A stretch of DNA of 64,000 nt from assembly GCF_902804485.1 (NCBI RefSeq), contig NZ_CADCST010000054.1, positions 101,292 through 165,291 of the forward strand, written 5' to 3'. The translations under genes and the position numbers were made by a program. Numbering within the stretch: the first letter of the stretch is position 1; each line of letters begins with the position of its first letter. The notes beneath the pieces are model-generated. The model saw only the letters and a program-made list of their open reading frames with translations. It searched no databases and had not been told where the DNA came from. Positions 1-8,682 of this stretch are shown one piece after another. This DNA is from Flavobacterium collinsii (GTDB lineage Bacteria > Bacteroidota > Bacteroidia > Flavobacteriales > Flavobacteriaceae).

Positions 1-313
1 CCTTATAAGAGATGTTTTCGATGATGTTCACCACATGCTGAATCGTGTCTTCTGCAACTTCTTGAGATTCTAAAAATAAACGTGCAGTTTTGGGTCCGAT
101 AGTTTCATCACCATTGTGAAATTTACTATCCGCAATATCGTGAAGCAAAGCCCCCAGTTGCACTACTGTAAGATCACAATCCATTCCTTTTGCAATTAAA
201 AGTGCATTTTTATAAACGCGTTCGATATGAAACCAATCGTGTCCACCCTCGGCGTCGTTTAATTTCTCTTTTACAAAAGCGATGGTTTTGTTTATTAGTT
301 CAGAATTCTTCAT
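1..313 (-). CDS. HD-domain phosphohydrolase, N-terminal part (cut by window edge)
   Basis: The first 104 codons are present, starting at the ATG complementary to 311-313; the gene runs off the left edge. The translation carries the first His of the HD metal site in HDWFHIERV (about residues 25-33) and the HD pair in LLHDIADSKFH (about residues 56-66). This pattern is typical of the YpgQ/YedJ-type small HD hydrolases, which act on phosphate or pyrophosphate bonds of nucleotides. The substrate cannot be deduced. A terminator-like hairpin (391-428) separates it from the upstream desaturase gene, so it is probably transcribed on its own. The family assignment is firm; the function is inferred only. 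Confidence 0.8.
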   Translation of the reverse strand, partial: MKNSELINKTIAFVKEKLNDAEGGHDWFHIERVYKNALLIAKGMDCDLTVVQLGALLHDIADSKFHNGDETIGPKTARLFLESQEVAEDTIQHVVNIIENISYK

Positions 314-382
314 GGTATTTTTATAGTTTGCGGTAAAGGACAGTCCGATAAAACAGCTTTAAACTGGTGTTTTATACTTTAA

Positions 383-428
383 ATAAAAAATGTTGATTGT
401 CAAAGTTTTGCAACCTCAACAATCAACA
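383..428 (-). terminator. Rho-independent terminator of the desaturase gene
   Basis: Perfect 10-bp inverted repeat TGTTGATTGT (391-400) and ACAATCAACA (419-428) with an 18-base loop. On the minus strand the stem is followed by a run of six T, as expected for a terminator downstream of the gene ending at 487. Confidence 0.7.
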
Positions 429-486
429 ATATGTTTTTAGATGTTCTGCTTAAAGTTTCATAAATCTAAACTTCAAAATCAGAAAG

Positions 487-1479
<993 letters not shown>

Positions 1480-1529
1480 TACTTATTTAAGATTGGGATT
1501 TAAGTTTTCGTTTGTACTAAAACAAAAAT

Positions 1530-2270
1530 CTATTTATACTCATTTACTCCTTCTACCACTGCTTTTTCTGTCAAAGCCATTAAATCGGCAAAATCATAAT
1601 CTTTTACAGACATTGCTTTATGCGCTGTAAATGTTAAATGATTTCCTAATCCGACCGGAAACATTCCAAAACGAACCATTTTCCAAGAATTATTGATACT
1701 TACCGGTACTACATAAGCAGACGGCGCATATTTACATAAGATTTTTAAACCACTTTGTGCAAATTCTTTGGGTTTTCCTGTTTTACTTCTTGTTCCTTCA
1801 GGAAAAATTACAGCAGCTCTGGTATTTTTTTCGATATATTCAGACAAGCCTTTGATTACCGGAATCGCTTGTTTAGGGTCTTTTCGGTCGATTAAGACAG
1901 ATCCTCCATGGCGCAAATTAAATGACACACTCGGGATTCCGCTTCCTAACTCCTTCTTACTTACAAATTTACAATGAAATCGTCTAAAGTACCAAATCAT
2001 TGTCACGATATCATACATACTTTGGTGATTGGCCACAAAAATTATTGGAACCCCCTTTGGTATATCATCTACTCCGCTAACAGTATACCTTGTTCCCACC
2101 AGATTCGTGCATCTTAACAGGAAAAAATTCAGATAATCTACACTTTTTTTATGCGCCTGATACCCAAAAACATTCAGGCAAAACCATTGTATCGGGTGAA
2201 ACACCGCCAAACAAAAACCAAAACACAAGTAATAAATTACGGAAATGGGATACGAAATTATCTTCTGCAT
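1530..2270 (-). CDS. plsC: 1-acyl-sn-glycerol-3-phosphate acyltransferase (PlsC family)
   Basis: Lysophosphatidic acid acyltransferase: transfers an acyl chain to the sn-2 position of 1-acyl-glycerol-3-phosphate in phosphatidic acid synthesis. From the chosen start (complement of 2268-2270, protein beginning MQKIISYPISVIYYLCFGF) it has an N-terminal membrane segment, the catalytic NHQSMYD (NHx4D, about residue 76) and FPEGTRS (about residue 154). The frame is open back to 2333, but the extra 21 residues add a second hydrophobic stretch not typical of the family, so the internal ATG is preferred. A second family member lies at 41551-42300. Likely cotranscribed with the downstream desaturase. 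Confidence 0.88.
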   Translation of the reverse strand: MQKIISYPISVIYYLCFGFCLAVFHPIQWFCLNVFGYQAHKKSVDYLNFFLLRCTNLVGTRYTVSGVDDIPKGVPIIFVANHQSMYDIVTMIWYFRRFHCKFVSKKELGSGIPSVSFNLRHGGSVLIDRKDPKQAIPVIKGLSEYIEKNTRAAVIFPEGTRSKTGKPKEFAQSGLKILCKYAPSAYVVPVSINNSWKMVRFGMFPVGLGNHLTFTAHKAMSVKDYDFADLMALTEKAVVEGVNEYK

Positions 2271-2356
2271 GCTTGAAAAATTAATGCCCAAAAGTAATAA
2301 ATAAATTTTTAGCGGTATAAAAATTGAAAACAATAACCGTTTTTCTGGTTTAATTG

Positions 2357-2364
2357 TACCTTTG
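2357..2364 (+). promoter_or_regulatory. Putative -7 box of the rnpA promoter
   Basis: TACCTTTG fits the Bacteroidota -7 consensus TAnnTTTG and lies 31 bases upstream of the rnpA ATG. No clear TTG -33 element is seen at 17-23 bases upstream, so this is a half-supported call. Confidence 0.4.
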
Positions 2365-2395
2365 CCCTAAAATTTGCAAATTTTTTCTGAATTAA

Positions 2396-2800
2396 ATGAA
2401 CTTCACTTACCCTAAAAATGAACGCTTAAAGAGCAAAACGACAATAGGTTTACTGTTTTCTGAAGGAAAATCAGTTTCCAAATATCCATTGCGTTTGGTT
2501 TATCGTCCGGCGGAAGAAAATTCAGAAGAAAAAATCAAAATAGGGGTTTCGGTTTCTAAGAAATATTTCAAAAAGGCCGTTGACCGCAATTACTTCAAAC
2601 GCGTTTTAAGAGAAACATATCGTTTAAACAAACATTTACTTTTGGATAACATTCAAGAGCCCTACTCCCTGATGTTTTTTTATCAGACCAAAGACAGACT
2701 GTCTTATGCAGAAATTAATACCAAAACCATTCAGCTGTTTGAGAAATTCCTTCAGCAGGTAAATAAAACCCCTGATTCTGAAAATAAAACAGAATTGTAA
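2396..2800 (+). CDS. rnpA: Ribonuclease P protein component
   Basis: The protein subunit of RNase P, which with the M1 RNA removes 5' leaders from pre-tRNA. It is 134 residues, a normal size. The family signature is present: basic residues in the N-terminal part (RLKSKTTIGLLFSEGKS), GVSVSKKYFKKAVDRN and the RNYFKRVLRETYR helix (about residues 65-77). It is not followed by rpmH or yidC as in many bacteria but by an envelope run (DUF4349, S41 protease, OmpA-like). I recall this arrangement from Flavobacterium genomes. The start is the first ATG in frame with a TAnnTTTG box upstream. Confidence 0.95.
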   Translation: MNFTYPKNERLKSKTTIGLLFSEGKSVSKYPLRLVYRPAEENSEEKIKIGVSVSKKYFKKAVDRNYFKRVLRETYRLNKHLLLDNIQEPYSLMFFYQTKDRLSYAEINTKTIQLFEKFLQQVNKTPDSENKTEL

Positions 2801-2880
2801 TTCCTTTACGACAACTTTATTTATCAAATTATACGAAAAATTATAAAAAAATTGTAGTTTTAACTTTAATTTGAAAAATT

Positions 2881-3708
2881 ATGCGGTATATTTTCTTTTT
2901 ATTCTTGCTCTTTATAGGCTTTTCAAGTTGCAGTAAAAATGAGGAACCTTCTGCTAATATGATGATTAGCGCAGTCAAGCTTACTCCAAAAAATGAATCC
3001 GCTGCAGCGTCAGATGCACAGTATGATCCCGCTGCCCCGGATGCGCCACAGATTTCACAAAAAATTATCAAACAGGCTTCACTTCGATTTGAAACCAATG
3101 ATTTAGAAGATACTTTCAAACAAATCCAAACTGCGATTGTTGCCAATAAAGCCTCCATTCAGAATGATTCTGAAGGCAAAGAATATGACAACATTTACAG
3201 AACCTTAACCATTCGCGTTCCCAGTGCAAACTTTGATTCTTTTATAAATGCGGTTTCTAAAGGTGTTTCGTACTTTGAACAAAAAGAGATTTCTGCAGAA
3301 AATGTTACCGAACAATACATTGACTTAACTTCAAGATTAAACACAAAACGCAAACTTGAAGCTCGCTACTTAGAGATTTTACAAAAAGCCACTAAGATTA
3401 GTGAAATATTGGAAATTGAAAAACAAATTTCCGCTATCCGTGAAGAAATTGAAGCCAAAGAAGGTCAGCTAAAATATCTTGAAAGCCGCGTTTCAGAAAG
3501 TACCGTAACAATATCATTTTACAAAACCATAGCTCAAAAACAAGGCGTTAAGATTTCTTACGGGTCTAAAATATGGGCTGCTATTCAATCCGGTTTTTTC
3601 AGTCTGTCCGATTTTTTAATTTCAATTATTAGCGTCTGGCCATTTATTATAGTATTTTGCGTACTTGTCTACTTTATTAGAAAAAGATTTAAAAGAAAAA
3701 AAATATAA
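2881..3708 (+). CDS. DUF4349 family lipoprotein with coiled coil and C-terminal membrane segment
   Basis: 275 residues. A lipoprotein signal peptide ends in the lipobox GFSSC (Cys about 17). The body matches the DUF4349 pattern: KIIKQASLRFETNDLEDT, a region like a periplasmic alpha/beta domain, then a charged helical segment (about 150-200, KLEARYLEILQKATKISEIL) predicted to form a coiled coil. A transmembrane helix (about 238-260) is followed by a basic tail RKRFKRKKI, so it is probably anchored at both ends. The role of DUF4349 is unknown. It sits directly before the S41 protease (2 bases between stop and start), so the two are almost certainly translated from one message; that suggests an envelope role. 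Confidence 0.82.
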   Translation: MRYIFFLFLLFIGFSSCSKNEEPSANMMISAVKLTPKNESAAASDAQYDPAAPDAPQISQKIIKQASLRFETNDLEDTFKQIQTAIVANKASIQNDSEGKEYDNIYRTLTIRVPSANFDSFINAVSKGVSYFEQKEISAENVTEQYIDLTSRLNTKRKLEARYLEILQKATKISEILEIEKQISAIREEIEAKEGQLKYLESRVSESTVTISFYKTIAQKQGVKISYGSKIWAAIQSGFFSLSDFLISIISVWPFIIVFCVLVYFIRKRFKRKKI

Positions 3709-3710
3709 TC

Positions 3711-5348
3711 ATGTATCCTTATTTCAAGAAGAAATTTATCATACCTGCCGTTGCTGCAGGGTTTTTATTTATCGGAACCAGTTTTAAAGATGACTTTTTT
3801 GAAATTGCCAAACAAATTGAAATCTTTACCACTTTGTTCAAAGCGGTAAACACCAATTATGTCGACGAAACCAACCCGGGTGACCTGATGGATAAGGCCA
3901 TTAAAAGCATGCTCGCAAGTCTGGATCCTTATACCGTTTATTTTAACGAACAGGATGTTGTTAATTTCAAAATCAACAATACAGGCGAATATACCGGAAT
4001 AGGAGCTTTGATTTCAAGAAAAAAAGACCGCTTAATTGTACGTGAACCCTATAAAAACTATCCTGCCGACAAAGCCGGACTGAAAGCCGGAGACGAGATT
4101 ATTCAGATTGGTGATGTTATGATTGCTGATTTTAAGGATGATGCCTCACAATTACTGAAAGGAACTAAAAATACTAAAATTACCATTAAATACCTCCGTC
4201 AGGGAAAAACCTTCACAACCGAATTGGTTCTGGATGAAGTCGATATTAAATCGGTTCCGTTTTTCGGAAAGATTGATGCCAAAACCGGATACATTGTTTT
4301 GGCACACTTTAGCCGAAAAGCTTCCAACGAAGTAAAAGATGCCCTTGAGAAACTTAAAGCAGACGGTGCAACTCAAATTGTACTTGATTTAAGAGGAAAT
4401 CCGGGTGGTTTACTCAACGAAGCCATTGATATCTGTAATTTGTTTGTTCCGAAGAATGAAGTTATTGTGACTACAAAATCACGTATCGAAAAACACAACA
4501 ACACTTATAAAACGACTAAAGAACCTGTTGATACTGAAATTCCTTTAGCCATCTTGGTAAATGGACGAAGCGCCTCAGCCTCAGAAATTGTTTCAGGAGC
4601 TTTACAGGATTTAGACCGTGCCGTGATTCTGGGAAGCCGCAGTTTCGGAAAAGGTTTGGTGCAGCGCTCTGTTGACTTAACTTACGGAACTCAGTTGAAA
4701 GTGACAATCTCACGTTATTACACGCCTTCCGGACGTTGTATTCAGGCTTTGGATTATGCGCATAAGGACAAAAATGGTGTGGCTCAAAAAACCGATGCTA
4801 AAAATTTCAATGCTTTTAAAACCCGAAAAGGAAGAACAGTTTATGATGGTGGTGGTGTTTTACCGGATATAGAACTGGATGAAACCAAAATGAGTCCGAT
4901 CACAACTGCTTTGCTAAAAAATGACGGAATCTTTGATTATGCTACCACGTACTATTACAAGAATCCAAATTTAGGAGATAAAACACCTATCCTTACTGAT
5001 ACTGATTACAGTAGTTTCAAGCAGTTTCTAAAAACCAACAAAATTAGTTTTGACACGGAATCGGAAGTGGCGTTGAAAAATATGATGGCTGCGGCCAAAA
5101 ATGAAAAAATAGACGAAACTATTGCTACGGAATACCAACAATTACAGGCAGCTCTTGAAAAAAGCGAAAGCACACTACTGGATAAAAATCAAAAGGAGAT
5201 CAGAAACCTGATACAGGAAGAATTGATTAAAAGATATCAATATCAGGAAGGTTTGTATCAATATTACATTAAAAACAATTCAGAAATTAAAAAAGCTGTG
5301 AATGTATTAAATAACCAGACTGAGTATAAAACGATTTTAAAAATGTAA
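3711..5348 (+). CDS. S41 family C-terminal processing peptidase
   Basis: Exported serine protease of the CtpA/Prc family, 545 residues. N-terminal signal anchor (about 8-24), a PDZ domain (about 85-165) with GIGALISRKK and AGLKAGDEI, then the S41 core with LDLRGNPGGLL (about 225-236). The Ser/Lys catalytic pair fits S289 in NGRSASASEI and K314 in SFGKGLVQ, with the 25-residue spacing known from E. coli Prc. A C-terminal helical tail of about 150 residues follows. The family cleaves C-terminal tails of envelope proteins and often acts on peptidoglycan hydrolases. Flanked by a DUF4349 lipoprotein and an OmpA-domain protein in one operon, so an envelope-maintenance role is likely. Exact substrates are unknown. 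Confidence 0.92.
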   Translation: MYPYFKKKFIIPAVAAGFLFIGTSFKDDFFEIAKQIEIFTTLFKAVNTNYVDETNPGDLMDKAIKSMLASLDPYTVYFNEQDVVNFKINNTGEYTGIGALISRKKDRLIVREPYKNYPADKAGLKAGDEIIQIGDVMIADFKDDASQLLKGTKNTKITIKYLRQGKTFTTELVLDEVDIKSVPFFGKIDAKTGYIVLAHFSRKASNEVKDALEKLKADGATQIVLDLRGNPGGLLNEAIDICNLFVPKNEVIVTTKSRIEKHNNTYKTTKEPVDTEIPLAILVNGRSASASEIVSGALQDLDRAVILGSRSFGKGLVQRSVDLTYGTQLKVTISRYYTPSGRCIQALDYAHKDKNGVAQKTDAKNFNAFKTRKGRTVYDGGGVLPDIELDETKMSPITTALLKNDGIFDYATTYYYKNPNLGDKTPILTDTDYSSFKQFLKTNKISFDTESEVALKNMMAAAKNEKIDETIATEYQQLQAALEKSESTLLDKNQKEIRNLIQEELIKRYQYQEGLYQYYIKNNSEIKKAVNVLNNQTEYKTILKM

Positions 5349-5352
5349 AAAA

Positions 5353-6156
5353 ATGAAGCTTTACAGAGCCCTATTTCTGTTTCTTATTTACAATTTATCG
5401 GCACAGCAAAAACCTATTGAAACTATCTATTTCGAATTTGACAAGTTCGATCTTACACCAAAACAAACCGAAGTTGTAAACCGTTTTATTAAAAGTATCG
5501 ACACTTCTAAAGTAGAGTCGGTACAAATATATGGTTATTGTGATGATCGCGGAAATGACGAATACAATTTTCGTTTATCTAACAATCGGGCAAGCACCAT
5601 TCAGAACTTATTGGTTAAAGCCGGATTCAACCAAGGTAAAATTGTTATTTTGGAAGGGAAAGGACGTGTTGTTGTCCGGCCCGACACTATAGAAAACCTT
5701 CACGAAACCCGTACCCGAAACCGAAGGGTCGATTTGATAGCCGTTAAGAAAAATAGTTTTGGAAAAGGAATCTACAACTCGTTCCCTAACAAACTCAAAA
5801 TTGGTGACAAGATCTTCTTAGACAATATTTTATTTGATATTGGAAGTTCAAAACTTACTTCAAACTCTAAAAAGGAATTAGATAAAGTTGCCGCAATCTT
5901 AGAAAAACAAAATGGTCTAAAATTCGAAATCAGAGGTCATGTTTGCTGCACCCCTGATATCTACTCCGACGGAATTGACAGAGCCACCAATGAAAGAAGA
6001 CTTTCCTGGAACCGTGCCAAAACTGTTTTTTACTACCTCAGCTCCAAAAAGATCTCAAAAAACCGAATGACTTATCAGGGTTGCGGGAATAAATACCCGC
6101 TGGGAAAAGGTGATAATCTGGATCGTCGTGTTGAATTTTTGATTACGAAAATTTAA
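5353..6156 (+). CDS. Protein with two OmpA-type peptidoglycan-binding domains
   Basis: 267 residues: signal peptide (to about residue 18, LSAQ), then two successive OmpA C-terminal-like domains. Domain 1 (about 22-130) has IYFEFDKFDLTPKQ, a D-x-R-G element (YCDDRGNDEYN) and RNRRVDLIAV. Domain 2 (about 150-267) has NILFDIGSSKLTSNS and ends DRRVEFLITKI. There is no beta-barrel or TPR region, so unlike classical OmpA it looks like a soluble periplasmic peptidoglycan binder. It begins 4 bases after the S41 protease stop, so it is translationally linked to it. In domain 2 the loop is rich in Cys (HVCCTPD, GCGNK), which is unusual and may form disulfides. Confidence 0.83.
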   Translation: MKLYRALFLFLIYNLSAQQKPIETIYFEFDKFDLTPKQTEVVNRFIKSIDTSKVESVQIYGYCDDRGNDEYNFRLSNNRASTIQNLLVKAGFNQGKIVILEGKGRVVVRPDTIENLHETRTRNRRVDLIAVKKNSFGKGIYNSFPNKLKIGDKIFLDNILFDIGSSKLTSNSKKELDKVAAILEKQNGLKFEIRGHVCCTPDIYSDGIDRATNERRLSWNRAKTVFYYLSSKKISKNRMTYQGCGNKYPLGKGDNLDRRVEFLITKI

Positions 6157-6233
6157 ACAACTATTTAATCCTACTGTACCTTTTCTCCTTTGCTTCTCTG
6201 AGCCTTTGCTTCTTTGTACCTCAACAAAACGCT

Positions 6234-6680
6234 TTAGTCACGCGTCATCTCTATGTGCTCAATATCATCTTCCAGATACATTTCGCTGGTTTGAACGAAT
6301 CCGTGGCTTTCGTAGAATTTTTTTAAATACAATTGAGCTCCAATGGTTATTGCTTCTTTATTGAAATTCAATTTTATAGCAGCAATCGCTTCACGCATTA
6401 GGTCATGTCCCCATTTCCTATCTCTGTAATTGACATCTACGACCACACGTCCGATCGAAGCATTATCAAAACTGATTCCAGCGTCGAATAAACGTACATA
6501 CGCTACTGTTTTGCCATCGTATTCCCCAATCAGGTGTAATGCTTTCTTGTCTTTACCGTCAAGGTCTAAATAAACGCAGTTTTGCTCGACTACAAAGATC
6601 TCACTTCTTAATTTGAGTAAATCGTATAGCTCGTTTACATTTAACGCCTCAAAAGGCTTTATTTTCCATTTTAGCTCCAT
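6234..6680 (-). CDS. ElaA-like GNAT N-acetyltransferase
   Basis: 148 residues, whole GNAT fold. The N-terminal part (LYDLLKLRSEIFVVEQNCVY) is closely like E. coli ElaA as I remember it. The acetyl-CoA binding region is IGRVVVDVNYRDRKWGHDLM (about 78-97), a variant of the R/Q-x-x-G-x-G/A loop. The C-terminal strand FYESHGFVQTSEMYLEDDIEH is typical. It would acetylate an amine using acetyl-CoA; the physiological substrate of ElaA proteins is not established. It stands alone, converging with the OmpA-type gene. Confidence 0.88.
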   Translation of the reverse strand: MELKWKIKPFEALNVNELYDLLKLRSEIFVVEQNCVYLDLDGKDKKALHLIGEYDGKTVAYVRLFDAGISFDNASIGRVVVDVNYRDRKWGHDLMREAIAAIKLNFNKEAITIGAQLYLKKFYESHGFVQTSEMYLEDDIEHIEMTRD

Positions 6681-6762
6681 TTGCTCTTTGTTTATTGTTT
6701 TGGCTTATTGTTTACGGTTCTAACTTACGCTAAAAACAAAATTATACCAAATATTCTTAAAT

Positions 6763-6797
6763 ATAAATCCCGATTACAAACTGCAACCGGGATTTAT
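6763..6797 (-). terminator. Terminator-like hairpin after the DUF1579 gene
   Basis: ATAAATCCCG (6763-6772) pairs perfectly with CGGGATTTAT (6788-6797). It lies 22 bases past the stop of the gene ending at 6820, in a spacer between two minus-strand genes. The U-tract on the minus strand is weak (TATATTTAAG). Confidence 0.5.
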
Positions 6798-6819
6798 ACT
6801 TTATGATGGAATGCCAATC

Positions 6820-7458
6820 TTATTTTTTCTTCATAATGATTTCCATACTCTTAAACTCTTCACCATTTTTTACATCAAACATTTCCATCTTACGCGTTTT
6901 AGCATCTACAATGGTATAAATTTCTCTGTAGGGTGTCTTTTTACCGTTTACGGGATTAACCATGTCACCTTTTAGCTCCATACTTTTAGTGCTTTCATCG
7001 TACTTACCCATTGCCACCAGCATACCGGTTCCCATATTATCGATAAAAGTAGTGGTGTATTCTTTACTGGCATTGTTATAAGCTAATGTACTTTTACCCT
7101 CAAAAGCCTGCCCCATCATGGTTCCCTGATAGTTCGATTCCTGATAACGTCCTCCAAGAATCATTTTAACGTTTGCTGTTGAAGTAGCTTTTTCAGGTTT
7201 CCCGTTTGGTTCTGACCAGAAAGTCATGTCACAATTCCAGGTTCCAACCTCATCCGCCATTAATTTATGAGGAGCCCCCGGGGTTGCATACTCTTGCCAG
7301 GCTTTCATTTGTGCTACCGAATCAACCGGTTGTTCTGCTATTGGTTCTTCCTTTTTAATACTATCAGAAGAGCCTACTGTTTCAGTTGCTGTCTTTGCCT
7401 CTTTTTTACAGGAAGCAAAACACATGACTAGTAATAATACTGCAATTAAATTTTTCAT
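6820..7458 (-). CDS. DUF1579 family lipoprotein
   Basis: 212 residues. A lipoprotein signal peptide ends at CFASC (Cys about 17), then a low-complexity acidic linker (about 20-50). The rest matches DUF1579: VGTWNCDMTFWSEPNGKP, ILGGRYQESNYQGTMMGQAFEG and YTTTFIDNMGTGMLVAMGKYD. This is a small beta-barrel-like (lipocalin-like) fold by family knowledge. No catalytic residues are known for the family and the ligand is unknown. A CAAAATTA sequence at 7488-7495 (TAATTTTG on the minus strand) could be its -7 promoter box. Confidence 0.85.
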   Translation of the reverse strand: MKNLIAVLLLVMCFASCKKEAKTATETVGSSDSIKKEEPIAEQPVDSVAQMKAWQEYATPGAPHKLMADEVGTWNCDMTFWSEPNGKPEKATSTANVKMILGGRYQESNYQGTMMGQAFEGKSTLAYNNASKEYTTTFIDNMGTGMLVAMGKYDESTKSMELKGDMVNPVNGKKTPYREIYTIVDAKTRKMEMFDVKNGEEFKSMEIIMKKK

Positions 7459-7575
7459 AATGATCTGTTTTAATGTTAGTTGTAAAACAAAATTAAGAAA
7501 AATTAGTTTGTCACCTCATTACTAAAAACTTAACAGGATTTCCATAAAAAGCTGCAAATTGATAATTTTGGTATT

Positions 7576-7661
7576 GGGCTTTTGCCCTTTCAGGGCGTAA
7601 ACAAAATTTTACCCGCTTCATCGTGCGTTGCACCATGCTTCTGCTTTTGGGCTTTCAGCCC
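7576..7661. repeat. REP-like cluster of short GC-rich palindromes
   Basis: Within 86 bases there are GGGC-TTTT-GCCC (7576-7587), GCCC-TTTCA-GGGC (7584-7596, sharing an arm), GTGC-GTT-GCAC (7623-7633) and GGGC-TTTCA-GCCC (7649-7661). It is GC-rich against AT-rich surroundings and lies in the spacer between two lipoprotein genes. It resembles dispersed palindromic repeats known from Flavobacterium genomes; a stacked terminator is the alternative. Confidence 0.55.
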
Positions 7662-7667
7662 TTTATA

Positions 7668-8636
7668 TTACCTCTTATCAATTTTAACCGATTTTATAAT
7701 TGCTTCCAAATCCAGCATTAGATCACGTTCTTCATTGGAAGGCGAATAACAAAATCCTTCGATTACCAGAATTCGGTTATACATTTCGTCAACAATTGCA
7801 TAGTTGATAAAAGGTCCGGCCATAAAATCGTTCTTAAGTTCCCAGGTTCCTTTAGTTTCAAATGCTTTTTTTCCATCTAAGGAAATCGTTGAAAAATAAG
7901 GCGCGTATGCCTCACCCGTTATCATACGTGTGTTGGGTTCTCTGCCTTTGATGTAACTCCCAACGGAATCACGCATCCGAATAATATTGTCGATTACATT
8001 CGCACTTTTTTCAAAACTGTGAATGGGGATCTGATAAATAAGCAAACTGGTGTTGCCACTTATAATATCTTTTTTTAACCAGATAAAATTCTTTTTATGC
8101 AGCATGTATTCATATCCGGTAGGAATTTGCAGATCGATATGAAACTTATTTTTTATAACAGCTGGATTCAACAACGATTTACTGTTATCTTCCTGAATTT
8201 TTTTGATTTCGGCATCCCGGATTATTTTGATGATTTGCCCCGAATTGAGTTCGATACTGCAAATAATATCATCAACCGATTTTCCGTAAATTCTGAAAGT
8301 GTTATGGGGTAGTGATCTGCTGTGTGTTACTTCGAACTTATCAGCAGTTGTTTTTTTAACTACAATTATGCTTCGGCTATCGGTAACAAAACCTTCCAGT
8401 AAACGAGCCGGATACTGATTAATAGTAAATAGGGGTTCTTCTTGTGTAAGCCCTAAAACTGGTGAAGCAAATTTATTTCTGATGCTATCTCCAACTTCGC
8501 CATACCATAACTGATCGTCTATGATGACAGAAATTGTATTCGTTTTTCCGGATATAGGTTCCTCCTGCTTCTCATTTTTAAAACATGAAATGAAGAGCAA
8601 CGGAAGTAGTAGTAATAAAAAATGGGTTTTATTCAT
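7668..8636 (-). CDS. DUF4837 family lipoprotein
   Basis: 322 residues. A lipoprotein signal peptide ends at LFISC (Cys about 18). The body fits the Bacteroidota-specific DUF4837 family: TISVIIDDQLWYGEVGDSIR, LLEGFVTDSRSIIVV and a C-terminal half with GEAYAPYFSTISLDGKKAFE and AIVDEMYNRILVIEGFCYSP. No known enzyme motif is visible. It lies 46 bases downstream of the LysM lytic transglycosylase on the same strand, an arrangement I recall from other Flavobacteriia. An operon and a shared cell-wall role are inferred. Confidence 0.82.
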   Translation of the reverse strand: MNKTHFLLLLLPLLFISCFKNEKQEEPISGKTNTISVIIDDQLWYGEVGDSIRNKFASPVLGLTQEEPLFTINQYPARLLEGFVTDSRSIIVVKKTTADKFEVTHSRSLPHNTFRIYGKSVDDIICSIELNSGQIIKIIRDAEIKKIQEDNSKSLLNPAVIKNKFHIDLQIPTGYEYMLHKKNFIWLKKDIISGNTSLLIYQIPIHSFEKSANVIDNIIRMRDSVGSYIKGREPNTRMITGEAYAPYFSTISLDGKKAFETKGTWELKNDFMAGPFINYAIVDEMYNRILVIEGFCYSPSNEERDLMLDLEAIIKSVKIDKR

Positions 8637-8682
8637 TCTCTTAAGTTATGAAATAAAACCCAAATTTATATAAGATTTTTTA

